Below are positions 1 to 9,946 of a stretch of 64,000 nucleotides of DNA, piece after piece. The first letter of the stretch is position 1, and each line of letters starts with the position of its first letter. Origin of the DNA: Haemophilus haemolyticus (GTDB lineage Bacteria > Pseudomonadota > Gammaproteobacteria > Enterobacterales > Pasteurellaceae); the NCBI RefSeq assembly GCF_003352385.1, contig NZ_CP031243.1, positions 1,590,501 through 1,654,500 of the forward strand. Direction: 5' to 3'. The translations under genes were made by a program, and so were the position numbers. The notes beneath the pieces were generated by a model. It was not told the DNA's origin and ran no database searches. It was given only the letters and a program-made list of their open reading frames with translations.

Positions 1-1
1 A

Positions 2-1003
<1,002 letters not shown>

Positions 1004-1018
1004 ATTCTCCAACTCATT

Positions 1019-1046
1019 CCCCTCTTTTAAAAAGAGGGGAACTTTT
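1019..1046 (+). terminator. Hairpin with T-run between trxB and cydD
   Basis: Complementary arms CCCCTCTT and AAGAGGGG close a short A/T loop, and a run of five T follows two bases later. It looks like an intrinsic terminator or attenuator behind trxB. The cydD ATG is only 27 bases downstream of the arms, so cydD either depends on read-through or has a promoter inside trxB. Confidence 0.5.
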
Positions 1047-1065
1047 TCTATATCACGATAAAACT

Positions 1066-2826
1066 ATGAACAAACTTCGCCAAAAATATTTACAAAAATG
1101 GCTTCGCGTACAACAAGAACCTATCAAAAAATTAATGCGCGCAAACATTGTCCTAGCTACGCTTTCTGCACTCATTTTAGTCGCGCAAACTTATTTTCTT
1201 GCGACTTTGCTCGATAAACTGATTATGCAAAATGTGCCTCGTGATGAACTTATTCCTTATTTTCTCGGGCTAATTATCGGCTTTGGGATGCGTGCTATTA
1301 TTTTATGGGCACGCGAAAAAATAGGTTTCCAAAGCGGACAATTATTACGCAATCATATTCGTCAAAAAATTCTGGATAAAATACATCTTGTCGGCCCTGC
1401 GACAATCAATCAAAAACCAGCTGGAAGTTGGGCAAGCATTATGTTGGAACAAGTAGAAAACTTACATAATTTCTATGCCCGTTTTCTGCCTCAACAAAGT
1501 CTTTCAGCCATTGTTCCAGTCGTTATTTTAATTGCTGTATTTCCGTTGAACTGGGCTGCAGGCTTAATCTTAATGATTACTGCACCGCTTGTTCCTCTTT
1601 TTATGATCATTGTCGGTATTGCTGCGGCTGACAACAGCCAAAAAAATATGGATACCCTTTCTCGCCTAAGTGCCCAATTTTTAGATCGCTTACGCGGCTT
1701 GGAAACCTTGCGCCTTTTTAACCGCACTTCTGAACAAACGGAGCATATTGAAAACGCCACTGAAGATTTCCGTGAAACCACAATGGATGTGCTAAAACTC
1801 GCTTTTCTCTCTTCTGCCGTATTGGAATTTTTTACCTCTATTTCCATTGCACTGATGGCGGTCTATTTTGGTTTTAGCTACTTAGGCCAAATTGAATTTG
1901 GTACCTATAATGCACCACTTACACTTTTCACAGGTTTCTTTTGTTTAATTCTTGCACCTGAATTTTATCAACCCTTACGCGATCTTGGCGCTTATTACCA
2001 CGACCGCGCAGCGGGTATTGGTGCCGCAGATGCCATTGTTGATTTCTTAGAATCCGATTATTTAACTGTACATCAAAATGAAAAAGCGATTTCTTTAGAA
2101 AGTGCGGTTGAAATTTCTGCCGAAAATCTAGTGGTACTTTCTACACAGGGTTCAGCGTTAACCAAGCCGTTAAATTTCCAAATCCCAGCAAATCACAATG
2201 TTGCACTTGTAGGACAAAGTGGCGCAGGGAAAACCTCATTAATGAATGTAATTTTAGGCTTTTTACCTTATGAGGGCTCGCTCAAAATTAATGGTCAAGA
2301 ACTTCGTGAAAGCAATCTAGCTGACTGGCGCAAACATATTGCCTGGGTAGGACAAAATCCATTGTTATTACAAGGCACGATTAAAGAAAACTTACTACTT
2401 GGCGATGTTCAAGCCAAGGATGAAGAAATTAATCAAGCTTTAATGCGTTCTCAAGCGAAAGAATTTACCGATAAACTTGGACTTCATCACGAAATCAAAG
2501 ATGGTGGATTAGGCGTGTCTGTGGGACAAGCGCAACGCCTTGCCATTGCTCGTGCCTTGTTACGCAAAGGTGATTTACTTCTGCTCGATGAGCCAACCGC
2601 AAGCTTAGATGCGCAATCAGAAAATCTTGTTTTACAAGCATTGAATGAAGCAAGCAAGCATCAAACTACACTTATGATTACCCACCGAATTGAAGATTTG
2701 AAACAATGTGATCAAATTTTTGTGATGCAACGAGGAGAAATAGTACAGCAAGGTAAATTTGCCGAATTACAACATGAAGGTTTCTTTGCTGAACTACTCG
2801 CTCAACGACAACAGGATATCCAATAA
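1066..2826 (+). CDS. cydD: CydD, heme/thiol ABC exporter subunit for cytochrome bd assembly
   Basis: One half of the heterodimeric inner-membrane ABC transporter CydDC, which moves reducing thiols (glutathione, cysteine) and binds heme; it is needed to assemble cytochrome bd oxidase. About six N-terminal membrane helices are followed by an ATPase domain with Walker A GQSGAGKTS near residue 383, the signature in its usual CydD form (SVGQAQ rather than LSGGQ), Walker B LLLLDEPT and the switch His in ITHR. I placed the start at the ATG giving MNKLRQKY, 586 residues; the longer open frame would run back into trxB. The stop overlaps the cydC start (TAATG). Confidence 0.96.
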   Translation: MNKLRQKYLQKWLRVQQEPIKKLMRANIVLATLSALILVAQTYFLATLLDKLIMQNVPRDELIPYFLGLIIGFGMRAIILWAREKIGFQSGQLLRNHIRQKILDKIHLVGPATINQKPAGSWASIMLEQVENLHNFYARFLPQQSLSAIVPVVILIAVFPLNWAAGLILMITAPLVPLFMIIVGIAAADNSQKNMDTLSRLSAQFLDRLRGLETLRLFNRTSEQTEHIENATEDFRETTMDVLKLAFLSSAVLEFFTSISIALMAVYFGFSYLGQIEFGTYNAPLTLFTGFFCLILAPEFYQPLRDLGAYYHDRAAGIGAADAIVDFLESDYLTVHQNEKAISLESAVEISAENLVVLSTQGSALTKPLNFQIPANHNVALVGQSGAGKTSLMNVILGFLPYEGSLKINGQELRESNLADWRKHIAWVGQNPLLLQGTIKENLLLGDVQAKDEEINQALMRSQAKEFTDKLGLHHEIKDGGLGVSVGQAQRLAIARALLRKGDLLLLDEPTASLDAQSENLVLQALNEASKHQTTLMITHRIEDLKQCDQIFVMQRGEIVQQGKFAELQHEGFFAELLAQRQQDIQ

Positions 2827-4556
2827 TGCGCACATTACTTCCGTTTATACGTTTATTTAAGTTCGCCAAATTTCCGCTTATTTTAGGCTTGGTGCTAATG
2901 ATTTTAGGTCTGGGATCTAGCATGGGCTTGCTTACAGTTTCGGGCTGGTTTCTAGCCGCCACAGCCATTGCTGGACTAGGTACGCTATTTAACTTTTTCT
3001 ACCCTTCAGCCAGTGTGCGAGGTTTAGCTATCGGGCGAACCGTCATGCGCTATTTTGAAAAAATAGTGACGCATGATGCAACATTCCGTATTTTGTCGAA
3101 ATTGCGCGTACAAGTATTTGAAAAAATCATTCCTTTAAGCCCAGCGGTATTAAATCGTTATCGCAACAGCGATTTGTTAAATCGTTTGGTGTCCGATGTG
3201 GATACACTTGATAGCCTCTATTTACGTTTACTTGCGCCATTTTTCACTGCTGCATTTGTAATCATTGCCATGACGATTGGACTCAGCTTCGTCAATATTC
3301 CACTCGCTCTTGGTTTAGGCTTATTTTTGTTGATTTTATTAATAATTATCCCAACTGTTTTCTATCGACTAGGACAGGAATTTGGCGAACGCTTAATCCA
3401 AGCACGCGCGACCTATCGAACCCAGTTTTTAGAATTTATCCAAGCACAAGCTGAGCTTTTATTATTTAATGCAGAAGATAAATTAAAAGAGAAAATGTCA
3501 GCTACAGAAAAAACATGGCAGGAAGATCAAGCCAAAGAAGCAAAATTAAGCGGATTTTCTACCGCACTTATTCTCTTTCTTAATGGTTTGTTGATTTCTG
3601 GAATGCTATGGTTTGCAAGTAACGCCGATTTTGGCACAGATGAATACCACACGGCTTATATTGCACTTTTCACTTTTGCTGCACTTGCAGCCTTTGAGAT
3701 CATCATGCCATTGGGTGCGGTATTTTTACATATAGGTCAAGTTATTGCGGCTGCAGAACGCGTGACTGAAATCATTGAGCAAAAACCGCTTGTTGAGTTT
3801 AATGGTAACGAGAAATTTGAAACAAAAGTGCGGTTGATTTCTGCGAAGGATTTAAGTTTTTCCTATCCAGGGCAAGAAACGCTTGTATTAAAAAATCTTA
3901 CATTAGATTTAGAACAAGGCCAAAAAATTGCTATTTTAGGCAAAACTGGAAGTGGAAAATCTTCACTTCTTCAACTTTTAGTACGCAATTATGATGCGAA
4001 TCAAGGTGAGCTTTTATTGGCAGAAAAACCCATTTCCGCCTATTCAGAAGAGACATTACGCGGCCAAATTTGTTTTTTAACTCAACGTGTTCACGTATTC
4101 AGCGATACACTTCGTCAAAATTTACAATTTGCAAGTGCGGATGAAATTTCTGATGAGAAAATGATTGAAGTGCTACATCAAGTTGGTTTAAGAAAATTAC
4201 TTGAGCAAGAAGGAAAAGGTTTAGAGCTTTGGCTTGGGGATGGCGGTCGTCCACTTTCTGGTGGGGAACAACGCCGTTTAGGTTTAGCACGTATTTTACT
4301 CAATAATGCACCAATTTTATTATTGGATGAACCGACAGAAGGCTTAGATCGCGAAACTGAACGTCAAATTTTACGTTTAATTCTGCAACATGCCGAAAAT
4401 AAAACCCTAATTATGGTCACTCACCGTCTCAGTTCAATTGAACAATTCGATAAAATTTGTGTAATTGATAACGGAAGATTAATCGAAGAAGGCGATTACA
4501 ATAGTTTAATCACAAAAGAAAATGGGTTCTTTAAAAGATTGATTGAGCGAGTATAA
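2826..4556 (+). CDS. cydC: CydC, heme/thiol ABC exporter subunit for cytochrome bd assembly
   Basis: Partner of CydD in the exporter for cytochrome bd biogenesis. The 576-residue protein has an N-terminal transmembrane domain and an ATPase domain with Walker A GKTGSGKSS near residue 372, a canonical signature LSGGEQRR, Walker B ILLLDEPT and the switch His in VTHR. The start overlaps the cydD stop by one base, so the two are translationally coupled. It ends 16 bases before the 3-prime end of the opposing ffs gene. Two perfect uptake sequences lie inside it (3561, 3826). Confidence 0.96.
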   Translation: MRTLLPFIRLFKFAKFPLILGLVLMILGLGSSMGLLTVSGWFLAATAIAGLGTLFNFFYPSASVRGLAIGRTVMRYFEKIVTHDATFRILSKLRVQVFEKIIPLSPAVLNRYRNSDLLNRLVSDVDTLDSLYLRLLAPFFTAAFVIIAMTIGLSFVNIPLALGLGLFLLILLIIIPTVFYRLGQEFGERLIQARATYRTQFLEFIQAQAELLLFNAEDKLKEKMSATEKTWQEDQAKEAKLSGFSTALILFLNGLLISGMLWFASNADFGTDEYHTAYIALFTFAALAAFEIIMPLGAVFLHIGQVIAAAERVTEIIEQKPLVEFNGNEKFETKVRLISAKDLSFSYPGQETLVLKNLTLDLEQGQKIAILGKTGSGKSSLLQLLVRNYDANQGELLLAEKPISAYSEETLRGQICFLTQRVHVFSDTLRQNLQFASADEISDEKMIEVLHQVGLRKLLEQEGKGLELWLGDGGRPLSGGEQRRLGLARILLNNAPILLLDEPTEGLDRETERQILRLILQHAENKTLIMVTHRLSSIEQFDKICVIDNGRLIEEGDYNSLITKENGFFKRLIERV

Positions 4557-4572
4557 GAAAAGAAAGTTGGGC

Positions 4573-4682
4573 GGAAACCTTCCCAGCTTCTTCTCGGCAC
4601 ACAGTAATTCCGACTTTGGCTGCTTCCTTCCGGACCTGACCGAGTAAACCAGACACCGTTGCGAGAGACCGAGAAGGTTTCC
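4573..4682 (-). ncRNA. ffs: 4.5S RNA, signal recognition particle RNA
   Basis: RNA core of the signal recognition particle; it binds Ffh and targets membrane proteins to FtsY. On the minus strand the near-invariant core GGTCAGGTCCGGAAGGAAGC is present, including the GGAA tetraloop. The ends GGAAACCTT and AAGGTTTCC pair to close a long rod of 110 bases, the usual bacterial short form. It converges on cydC. The mature 5-prime end at 4682 is inferred from the pairing; a precursor leader is likely (see the promoter entry). Confidence 0.96.
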
Positions 4683-4709
4683 ATTGATATCGCAATGCGA
4701 TTCCGCGCT

Positions 4710-4738
4710 ATTATGCAAAAATTACCGCCGTATTGCAA
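4710..4738 (-). promoter_or_regulatory. Sigma-70 promoter for ffs
   Basis: On the minus strand, -35 TTGCAA (4733-4738) and -10 CATAAT (4710-4715) are separated by exactly 17 bases. The predicted start is near 4703, about 20 bases before the mature RNA end. In E. coli, pre-4.5S RNA has a similar leader that RNase P removes, so the spacing makes sense. Confidence 0.65.
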
Positions 4739-4803
4739 AGACTAATTCAAAAGTGCGGTGAATTTGGCGAGAATTTAAGCCACATTTTCAGGATTTTAAT
4801 GAA

Positions 4804-5271
4804 ATGAACTACCTCCAATACTACCCGACCGATGTTATCAATGGCGAAGGTACAAGATGCACACTTTTCGTCAGTGGATGTACACATGCTTGCAAAGGTT
4901 GCTATAACCAAAAAAGTTGGTCATTTTCAGCGGGTGTATTATTTGATGACGCAATGGAACAACAAATCATCAATGATTTAAAAGACACACGCATTAAACG
5001 CCAAGGGCTGACGCTTTCAGGTGGCGATCCACTTCATCCCCGTAACGTAGAAACATTATTGCCATTTGTGCAACGCGTAAAACGAGAATGCCCTGATAAA
5101 GACATCTGGGTTTGGACGGGTTATAAGCTAGATGAATTAGACGAACAACAACGTGCTATGTTGCCTTATATTGATGTGTTAATTGATGGGAAATTTATTC
5201 AAGAACAGGCAGATCCAAGTTTAGTTTGGCGAGGTTCAGCAAATCAAATTATTCATCGATTTAAGTTATAA
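4804..5271 (+). CDS. nrdG: Anaerobic ribonucleotide reductase activating protein
   Basis: Radical-SAM activase that puts the glycyl radical on NrdD, allowing deoxynucleotide synthesis without oxygen. The 155-residue protein has the NrdG-type cluster motif CTHACKGC near residues 26-33 and the SGGDPL motif used for SAM binding. Length is standard. Its partner nrdD is not in this window. It is followed by a paired uptake-sequence hairpin and converges on hpt. Confidence 0.96.
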   Translation: MNYLQYYPTDVINGEGTRCTLFVSGCTHACKGCYNQKSWSFSAGVLFDDAMEQQIINDLKDTRIKRQGLTLSGGDPLHPRNVETLLPFVQRVKRECPDKDIWVWTGYKLDELDEQQRAMLPYIDVLIDGKFIQEQADPSLVWRGSANQIIHRFKL

Positions 5272-5313
5272 AAGTGCGGCTAAAAATTCATTTAAAATTT
5301 CAACCGCACTTTT
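5270..5313. terminator. Bidirectional terminator from paired uptake sequences, nrdG/hpt
   Basis: Arms AAAAGTGCGG (5270-5279) and CCGCACTTTT (5304-5313) are perfectly complementary, with A/T-rich sequence between and T-runs in both directions. It sits between the convergent nrdG and hpt genes. The left arm is a one-off uptake sequence (final C), the right arm a perfect one. Confidence 0.8.
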
Positions 5314-5326
5314 CAATAAAATCAAA

Positions 5327-5866
5327 TTATTCTTCTAAAACAACTTTACCGATATAGCCTAAATTACGATGGCGTTGCGCGTAATCGATACCATACCCCA
5401 CCACAAATTCATCAGGAATTTCAAAACCAATCCATTCAACAGGTACTTCCACTTCGCGGCGAGAAGGTTTATCAAGTAACGTACAAATTGCAAGACTCGC
5501 AGGTTCACGCAAATTCAAAATATCACGCACTTTTTCCAACGTATAACCCGTATCAATAATATCTTCCACAATTAAAACGTGTTTACCTTTTATATCGCCG
5601 TCCAAATCTTTTGTAATACGAACGTCGTGATTAGTGGTCATGCCAGTACCGTAACTTGAAGTAGTCATAAATTCAATTTCCACAGGTAAATTTATCTGAC
5701 GAACGATATCCGCCATAAACATAAAGGAACCACGTAAAAGCCCCACAACAACAAGGCTATCAATCTGTTTTTCTTGATAAAATTTTGTAATTTGAGCACC
5801 TAATTCAGCAATACGAGCATGAACATCGTTCTCTGAGATTAAAACGTCAACGTGGTGTTTTTTCAT
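5327..5866 (-). CDS. hpt: Hypoxanthine phosphoribosyltransferase
   Basis: Purine salvage enzyme that joins hypoxanthine (and less well guanine) to PRPP to give IMP or GMP. The 179-residue protein carries the PRPP-binding motif [14 protein letters not shown] in mid-protein and a C-terminal base-binding segment ([11 protein letters not shown]). The ATG has an AAGGA ribosome site 6-7 bases upstream. A strong terminator belonging to a probable small RNA stands just upstream, so hpt needs a promoter in the roughly 45 bases after it, or read-through. Confidence 0.96.
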   Translation of the reverse strand: MKKHHVDVLISENDVHARIAELGAQITKFYQEKQIDSLVVVGLLRGSFMFMADIVRQINLPVEIEFMTTSSYGTGMTTNHDVRITKDLDGDIKGKHVLIVEDIIDTGYTLEKVRDILNLREPASLAICTLLDKPSRREVEVPVEWIGFEIPDEFVVGYGIDYAQRHRNLGYIGKVVLEE

Positions 5867-5914
5867 TGTGTTTCCTTATGAAATGACAGGGGATAAAATC
5901 GTTTGCTATTTTAC

Positions 5915-5950
5915 AAAAAAAAGGCCGAAGTTTAAACCTTCAGCCTTTTT
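5915..5950 (-). terminator. Strong intrinsic terminator of the small-RNA candidate
   Basis: On the minus strand AAAAAGGCTGAAG pairs with CTTCGGCCTTTTT (one G-U pair) around the loop GTTTAAA, ending in an eight-T run at 5915-5922. This is a textbook intrinsic terminator standing about 50 bases before the hpt start. Confidence 0.85.
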
Positions 5951-6012
5951 GAACCCTAACGAATTTACTTTCTACTCTACCTGTTGGAGCAACCTGCAAT
6001 CGCTTAACAGAT
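5915..6012 (-). ncRNA. Candidate iron-responsive small RNA upstream of hpt (possibly HrrF)
   Basis: The gap between tldE and hpt on the minus strand holds a complete transcription unit of about 98 bases with no convincing reading frame: a Fur-like box, a -35/-10 pair, a predicted start near 6012, and a 13-bp hairpin followed by eight T. H. influenzae is known to make one Fur-repressed small RNA, HrrF, reported to affect molybdate uptake, deoxyribonucleotide and amino acid genes. I infer this may be it, but I cannot confirm the locus from memory. The alternative is a regulatory leader of hpt. Confidence 0.65.
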
Positions 6013-6018
6013 GTGCGT

Positions 6019-6061
6019 ATAGTAGCAGATATTTAGTTATTGTCAATAAGAATAATTCTCA
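6019..6061 (-). promoter_or_regulatory. Promoter with overlapping Fur-like box for the small-RNA candidate
   Basis: Minus strand: -35 TTGACA (6041-6046, perfect consensus), 16-base spacer, -10 TACTAT (6019-6024). Immediately upstream lies TGAGAATTATTCTTA (6047-6061), which matches the Fur 7-1-7 consensus TGATAATnATTATCA at 11 of 14 positions. Repression by iron-loaded Fur is therefore expected. Confidence 0.65.
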
Positions 6062-6077
6062 ATTTTAAAAATATTTT

Positions 6078-7433
6078 TTAATTTCCTGAAATTTTCATCT
6101 TATCTAACAAAATAGAACCAGTTTGAATGTTAGAACGATGCTCTATATCATCCGCTACAGCAACCATATTCTTCAACATATCTTGCAATTGCCCCGCAAT
6201 AGTAATTTCGGCGACGGGATATTGAATTTCACCATTTTCCACCCAAAACCCTGATGCACCACGCGAATAATCGCCTGTAACGATATTGACACCTTGTCCC
6301 ATGACATCCGTTACTAACAATCCAGTTCCCATTTGACGTAAAAGTGCGGTCAATCCTCCAGTTAAGTTTGGCTTAACAAGCCAGTTGTGAATTCCACCAG
6401 CATGGCCAGTACTTGGCATACCGAGTTTTTTACCACTGTAACTTGTCACTAAATAAGTTTGTAATATCCCGTCTTCGACAATTTCACGATCTTGCGTACG
6501 AACACCTTCACTATCAAAAGGCGTTGAAGCCAAACGGCGTAATAAATGTGGTCTCTCACTGATATTGAACCAATCTGGTAAGACCTGTTTACCCAAATGT
6601 TCGAGCAAGAAACTTGATTTTCTATATAAACTACCACCACTTATTGCAGCGGCAAAGTGAGATATAAGCCCCGTTGCAACATCATTTAAGAAAATGACAG
6701 GCACTTCTCGTGTACTCAATTTTTGAGGATTTAAACGAGAAACGACTTTCTTTGCACAATTTTCGCCAACCCAAATTGGCGATTGGAGTTTATCGAATTC
6801 ACGAGAGATCGTGTATTCATAATCATTTTCCAAAGCATCTTCTACGCCACCAATAACCGAACAAGATAAGGAATAACGACTTGATAAATAACTTTGCAAC
6901 ATGCCATGACTATTTCCATACACTTTCACGCCTGTATGTGAATTAAAACTTGTACCATTACTATTTATAATGCGTTCATCCGCCTCTAAAGCCGCCTTTT
7001 CAGCCTGAAGTGCAAGTTCTGTTGCTTTATCAACATTCACATCAGCAGCATGATAAAGTTCTAAATCAGGCGCATTAAAAGCTATTAAATCCTTATCCGC
7101 AAGGCCTGTGCAATCATCGGGTGAAGTGTATTTTGCAATAGCAAGTGCGGCTTCCACTGTGTTTCGAATAGCGCCTTCACTTAAATCTGATGTCGATGCA
7201 TTGCCTTTTTGTTGTCCCATATAAACAGAGATCCCCAATGCTCCATCATTAGTAAATTCAACATTTTCAATTTCTTGCAAGCGTGTGGATACTGACAATC
7301 CGCTCACTTTAGTAACGGCGACTTCTGCACTCGCGCCTGATTTTGTTGCTAATTCAATAGCAAAGCTGACTGCTTGACGTAATTCTTGTTCTTGAGCTTT
7401 CAAAAGTGCGGTTTGATTTTCGGCTATTTTCAT
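6078..7433 (-). CDS. pmbA: Metalloprotease TldE (PmbA)
   Basis: Subunit of the TldD-TldE cytosolic zinc protease, which in E. coli trims the microcin B17 precursor and degrades CcdA. The 451-residue protein matches the TldE/PmbA family over its full length. TldE itself lacks the catalytic HExxxH motif, which is carried by TldD, and none is seen here. It is divergent from darP, the same pairing as in E. coli. Its normal role in Haemophilus is not known. Confidence 0.94.
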   Translation of the reverse strand: MKIAENQTALLKAQEQELRQAVSFAIELATKSGASAEVAVTKVSGLSVSTRLQEIENVEFTNDGALGISVYMGQQKGNASTSDLSEGAIRNTVEAALAIAKYTSPDDCTGLADKDLIAFNAPDLELYHAADVNVDKATELALQAEKAALEADERIINSNGTSFNSHTGVKVYGNSHGMLQSYLSSRYSLSCSVIGGVEDALENDYEYTISREFDKLQSPIWVGENCAKKVVSRLNPQKLSTREVPVIFLNDVATGLISHFAAAISGGSLYRKSSFLLEHLGKQVLPDWFNISERPHLLRRLASTPFDSEGVRTQDREIVEDGILQTYLVTSYSGKKLGMPSTGHAGGIHNWLVKPNLTGGLTALLRQMGTGLLVTDVMGQGVNIVTGDYSRGASGFWVENGEIQYPVAEITIAGQLQDMLKNMVAVADDIEHRSNIQTGSILLDKMKISGN

Positions 7434-7484
7434 TATTTTTTCCCGTTAAAAATTTGTCACATTTTATATTATTTTGAAACTTTG

Positions 7485-7493
7485 TGCTAAAAT
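7485..7493 (+). promoter_or_regulatory. Extended -10 promoter for darP
   Basis: TGCTAAAAT gives the extended TGn plus -10 TAAAAT. It lies about 30 bases before the darP ATG in the divergent gap with tldE. No good -35 is seen, which is usual for extended -10 promoters. Confidence 0.45.
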
Positions 7494-7521
7494 ACGCGCC
7501 AAATTTTAGTTGAGAGAAATT

Positions 7522-8058
7522 ATGGCGAAACGTAAGAAAAAAGAAGCTTTCGATTGGGAAGATGAAGAGCAAGAAGAAATTATTTGGGTAAGTAAAAGCG
7601 AAATCAAACGCGATGCTGAAGATTTAAAACAACTTGGTGAAAAAATTGTAAATTTAACCAAAGCTAATCTTGCCAAAATCCCACTTGATGAATCCTTACT
7701 TGATGCCATTGAACTTGCACAGCGTTTACAAAAAGAAGCTCGTCGCCGTCAATTACAGTATATCGGCAAATTATTTCGAGGAATTGATGTTGAACCGATT
7801 CGTGAAGCCTTAGATAAAATCGAAAATAAACATAACCAACAGCAGGCTATGCTGCACAAAATCGAAAAAGTGCGCGATGAATTGGTGGAAAAAGGCGACG
7901 TGGCTTTAACAGATTTATTAAATGATTATCCTAATGGCGATCGTCAGCAACTACGCAATCTAATTCGTTCTGCACAAAAAGAACTGGAGCAAAATAAACC
8001 ATCGAAAGCCTATCGAGAAATTTATCAAATGCTCAAGGCATTGATGTTAGAAGATTAA
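7522..8058 (+). CDS. darP: Ribosome-associated protein DarP (YjgA)
   Basis: Family of small acidic/basic mixed proteins that bind late 50S assembly intermediates and help form the peptidyl transferase centre. The 178-residue protein starts at the ATG giving [20 protein letters not shown], with a GAGAG ribosome site; the open frame extends four codons further but MAKRKKK is the family start. It is rich in charged residues and predicted helix. It is divergent from tldE, as in E. coli. Confidence 0.92.
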   Translation: MAKRKKKEAFDWEDEEQEEIIWVSKSEIKRDAEDLKQLGEKIVNLTKANLAKIPLDESLLDAIELAQRLQKEARRRQLQYIGKLFRGIDVEPIREALDKIENKHNQQQAMLHKIEKVRDELVEKGDVALTDLLNDYPNGDRQQLRNLIRSAQKELEQNKPSKAYREIYQMLKALMLED

Positions 8059-8108
8059 AAACATTGAAATTTTCATCCGCACTTTGTGGATAAGTGATTG
8101 AAATAAAA

Positions 8109-8717
8109 ATGAATATTCGTTGGAATGTAATTTTGGGCGTTATCGCACTTTGTGCTTTGGCGTGGTTTTATTCCTTAAATCAGGAAACCGCAGATTTATC
8201 TAAACTTGTGAAAAAACCAGATAGTCCTGATTATGTGGGTTATAAAATGGAAACAACGGTTTTTTCCCCTGAGGGTAAGAAACAATATCTTTCGACCGCA
8301 GACAAAGTGAAACATTATACAGCTGATGGCCATACTGAGTTTGAAATGCCTTTGGTGTACTTATTCGATGTCTCTACATCTAATAATGCTGAAAAATCAA
8401 ATAATTCAGCAAAATTATTAGAATCACAAAGTTGGAAACTTAGCGCAAAAAAAGCCAAATTGACGAAAGATGAAATGCTTTATTTAGAGGATGATGTCAT
8501 TGCTGAAAGTTTAGAACCGACTTCTCGTTTACAGCGAATCGAAACACAAGTTGCAGAGGTTAACTTAAAAACTCAAGATATTTCATCAGATACAACGGTG
8601 AAAATAAACGGACAAAATTTTAACTCAACTGGCTTAAAAATGATGGGCAATCTACGCCAACAAATTGCAACATTAAAAGAACAGGTAAAAACATATTATG
8701 AAATTAACAAACAATAA
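8109..8717 (+). CDS. lptC: LPS export protein LptC
   Basis: Bitopic inner-membrane protein that takes lipopolysaccharide from the LptBFG extractor and passes it to LptA. One N-terminal membrane helix (about residues 5-22 of MNIRWNVILGVIALCALAWF) is followed by a periplasmic beta-jellyroll (OstA-like). I chose the ATG at 8109 (202 residues); a GTG five codons earlier is possible. It overlaps lptA by 20 bases, and the gene order lptC-lptA-lptB matches E. coli. Confidence 0.92.
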   Translation: MNIRWNVILGVIALCALAWFYSLNQETADLSKLVKKPDSPDYVGYKMETTVFSPEGKKQYLSTADKVKHYTADGHTEFEMPLVYLFDVSTSNNAEKSNNSAKLLESQSWKLSAKKAKLTKDEMLYLEDDVIAESLEPTSRLQRIETQVAEVNLKTQDISSDTTVKINGQNFNSTGLKMMGNLRQQIATLKEQVKTYYEINKQ

Positions 8718-9216
8718 AATTATTTTACTCGCCACATTAATCATGACCTCTTTCTCTGCTTTAGCGTTGAAAGATGATACGAATCAACCAATTAACATTG
8801 TTTCTGATAATCAATCATTAGATATGGAAAAAAGTGTTGTTACTTTTACTGATAACGTTTCAATTACTCAGGGTTCAATTTTAATCAAGGCAAATAAAGT
8901 TGTCATTACGCGCCCACCTGAAAGTTCAGGTAAAAAAGAAACCGTAGAAGCATTTGGTACTCCAGTAACATTCCATCAACAGCTAGATAATGGTAAGCCA
9001 GTGAATGGGAAAGCAAACAAAGTTCACTATGATCTTGGTACTGAATTTTTAACATTAACTGACAATGCTGAATTAAAGCAACTTGATAGTAAGATTAATG
9101 GACAACTAATTACCTACGATGTGAAAAAACAGCAACTTAAAGCTAATGGCAATGGAAAATCACGTGTAACCACAGTCCTTATTCCATCGCAATTACAACA
9201 AGCTAAAGGGAAGTAA
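8698..9216 (+). CDS. lptA: LPS periplasmic bridge protein LptA
   Basis: Periplasmic beta-jellyroll protein that polymerises head to tail to carry lipopolysaccharide from LptC to LptD. An N-terminal signal peptide ([20 protein letters not shown], cleavage after ALA near residue 23) precedes an OstA-like N domain (residues 30-140). At 172 residues it has family length. The start lies inside the end of lptC, so the two are coupled; lptB follows two bases after its stop. Confidence 0.94.
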   Translation: MKLTNNKIILLATLIMTSFSALALKDDTNQPINIVSDNQSLDMEKSVVTFTDNVSITQGSILIKANKVVITRPPESSGKKETVEAFGTPVTFHQQLDNGKPVNGKANKVHYDLGTEFLTLTDNAELKQLDSKINGQLITYDVKKQQLKANGNGKSRVTTVLIPSQLQQAKGK

Positions 9217-9218
9217 TT

Positions 9219-9944
9219 ATGTCAATTCTGACTGCTGAAAATTTAGCTAAGAGCTATAAAAGCCGTAAAGTTGTTTCGGATGTAAGTTTAACTGTAAACT
9301 CTAATGAAATTGTTGGTTTGCTCGGACCAAACGGCGCTGGGAAAACAACAACCTTCTACATGGTTGTCGGGTTAGTTCGCCAAGATCAAGGTAAAATTAT
9401 TATTGACGGAGAAGACATTAGTTTACTCCCAATGCATAATCGTGCGCAACGTGGAATCGGTTATTTACCACAAGAAGCCTCTATTTTTCGCCGTTTGACT
9501 GTATATGAAAATCTAATGGCTGTATTAGAAATCCGCAAAGATTTAACCTCTCAACAACGTCGAGAAAAAGCTGATGAGTTGATTGAGGAATTTAATATTG
9601 GCCATATTCGGGATAGTTTAGGTCAGTCATTATCTGGCGGTGAACGTCGTCGAGTTGAAATCGCACGGGCATTAGCAGCAAATCCAAAATTTATTCTATT
9701 AGACGAGCCTTTTGCTGGTGTAGATCCTATTTCTGTGAGCGATATTAAGAAAATTATTACTGATTTGCGCAATCGTGGATTAGGCGTATTAATTACTGAC
9801 CATAATGTTCGTGAAACCCTTGATGTTTGCGAACGCGCTTATATTGTTGGCGAAGGTGAAATTATCGCAACAGGCACACCAGAACAAGTTATGAACGATG
9901 AACACGTTAAACGCGTTTATTTGGGCGAACAATTCAAATTATAA
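9219..9944 (+). CDS. lptB: LPS export ATPase LptB
   Basis: Cytoplasmic ATPase of the LptB2FG extractor that drives lipopolysaccharide out of the inner membrane. The 241-residue protein has Walker [10 protein letters not shown] near residue 36, the Q-loop GYLPQEAS, signature LSGGERRR, Walker B FILLDEPF and the switch His in ITDHN. lptF and lptG are not in the window. In E. coli rpoN follows; here ptsN starts two bases after the stop. Confidence 0.97.
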   Translation: MSILTAENLAKSYKSRKVVSDVSLTVNSNEIVGLLGPNGAGKTTTFYMVVGLVRQDQGKIIIDGEDISLLPMHNRAQRGIGYLPQEASIFRRLTVYENLMAVLEIRKDLTSQQRREKADELIEEFNIGHIRDSLGQSLSGGERRRVEIARALAANPKFILLDEPFAGVDPISVSDIKKIITDLRNRGLGVLITDHNVRETLDVCERAYIVGEGEIIATGTPEQVMNDEHVKRVYLGEQFKL

Positions 9945-9946
9945 AA

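Noticed and set aside
1491..1847. 118-residue minus-strand frame inside cydD
   Set aside because: Opposite conserved transmembrane coding sequence; low-complexity Ser/Lys-rich product with no ribosome site.
4496..4738. Minus-strand frames of 70-80 residues over ffs
   Set aside because: They overlap the 4.5S RNA gene completely; the RNA core sequence is unmistakable.
5868..6068. 66-residue reading frame on the plus strand opposite the small-RNA candidate
   Set aside because: No ribosome site, covers a terminator and promoter, and no recognisable protein sequence; the minus-strand RNA unit explains the region.
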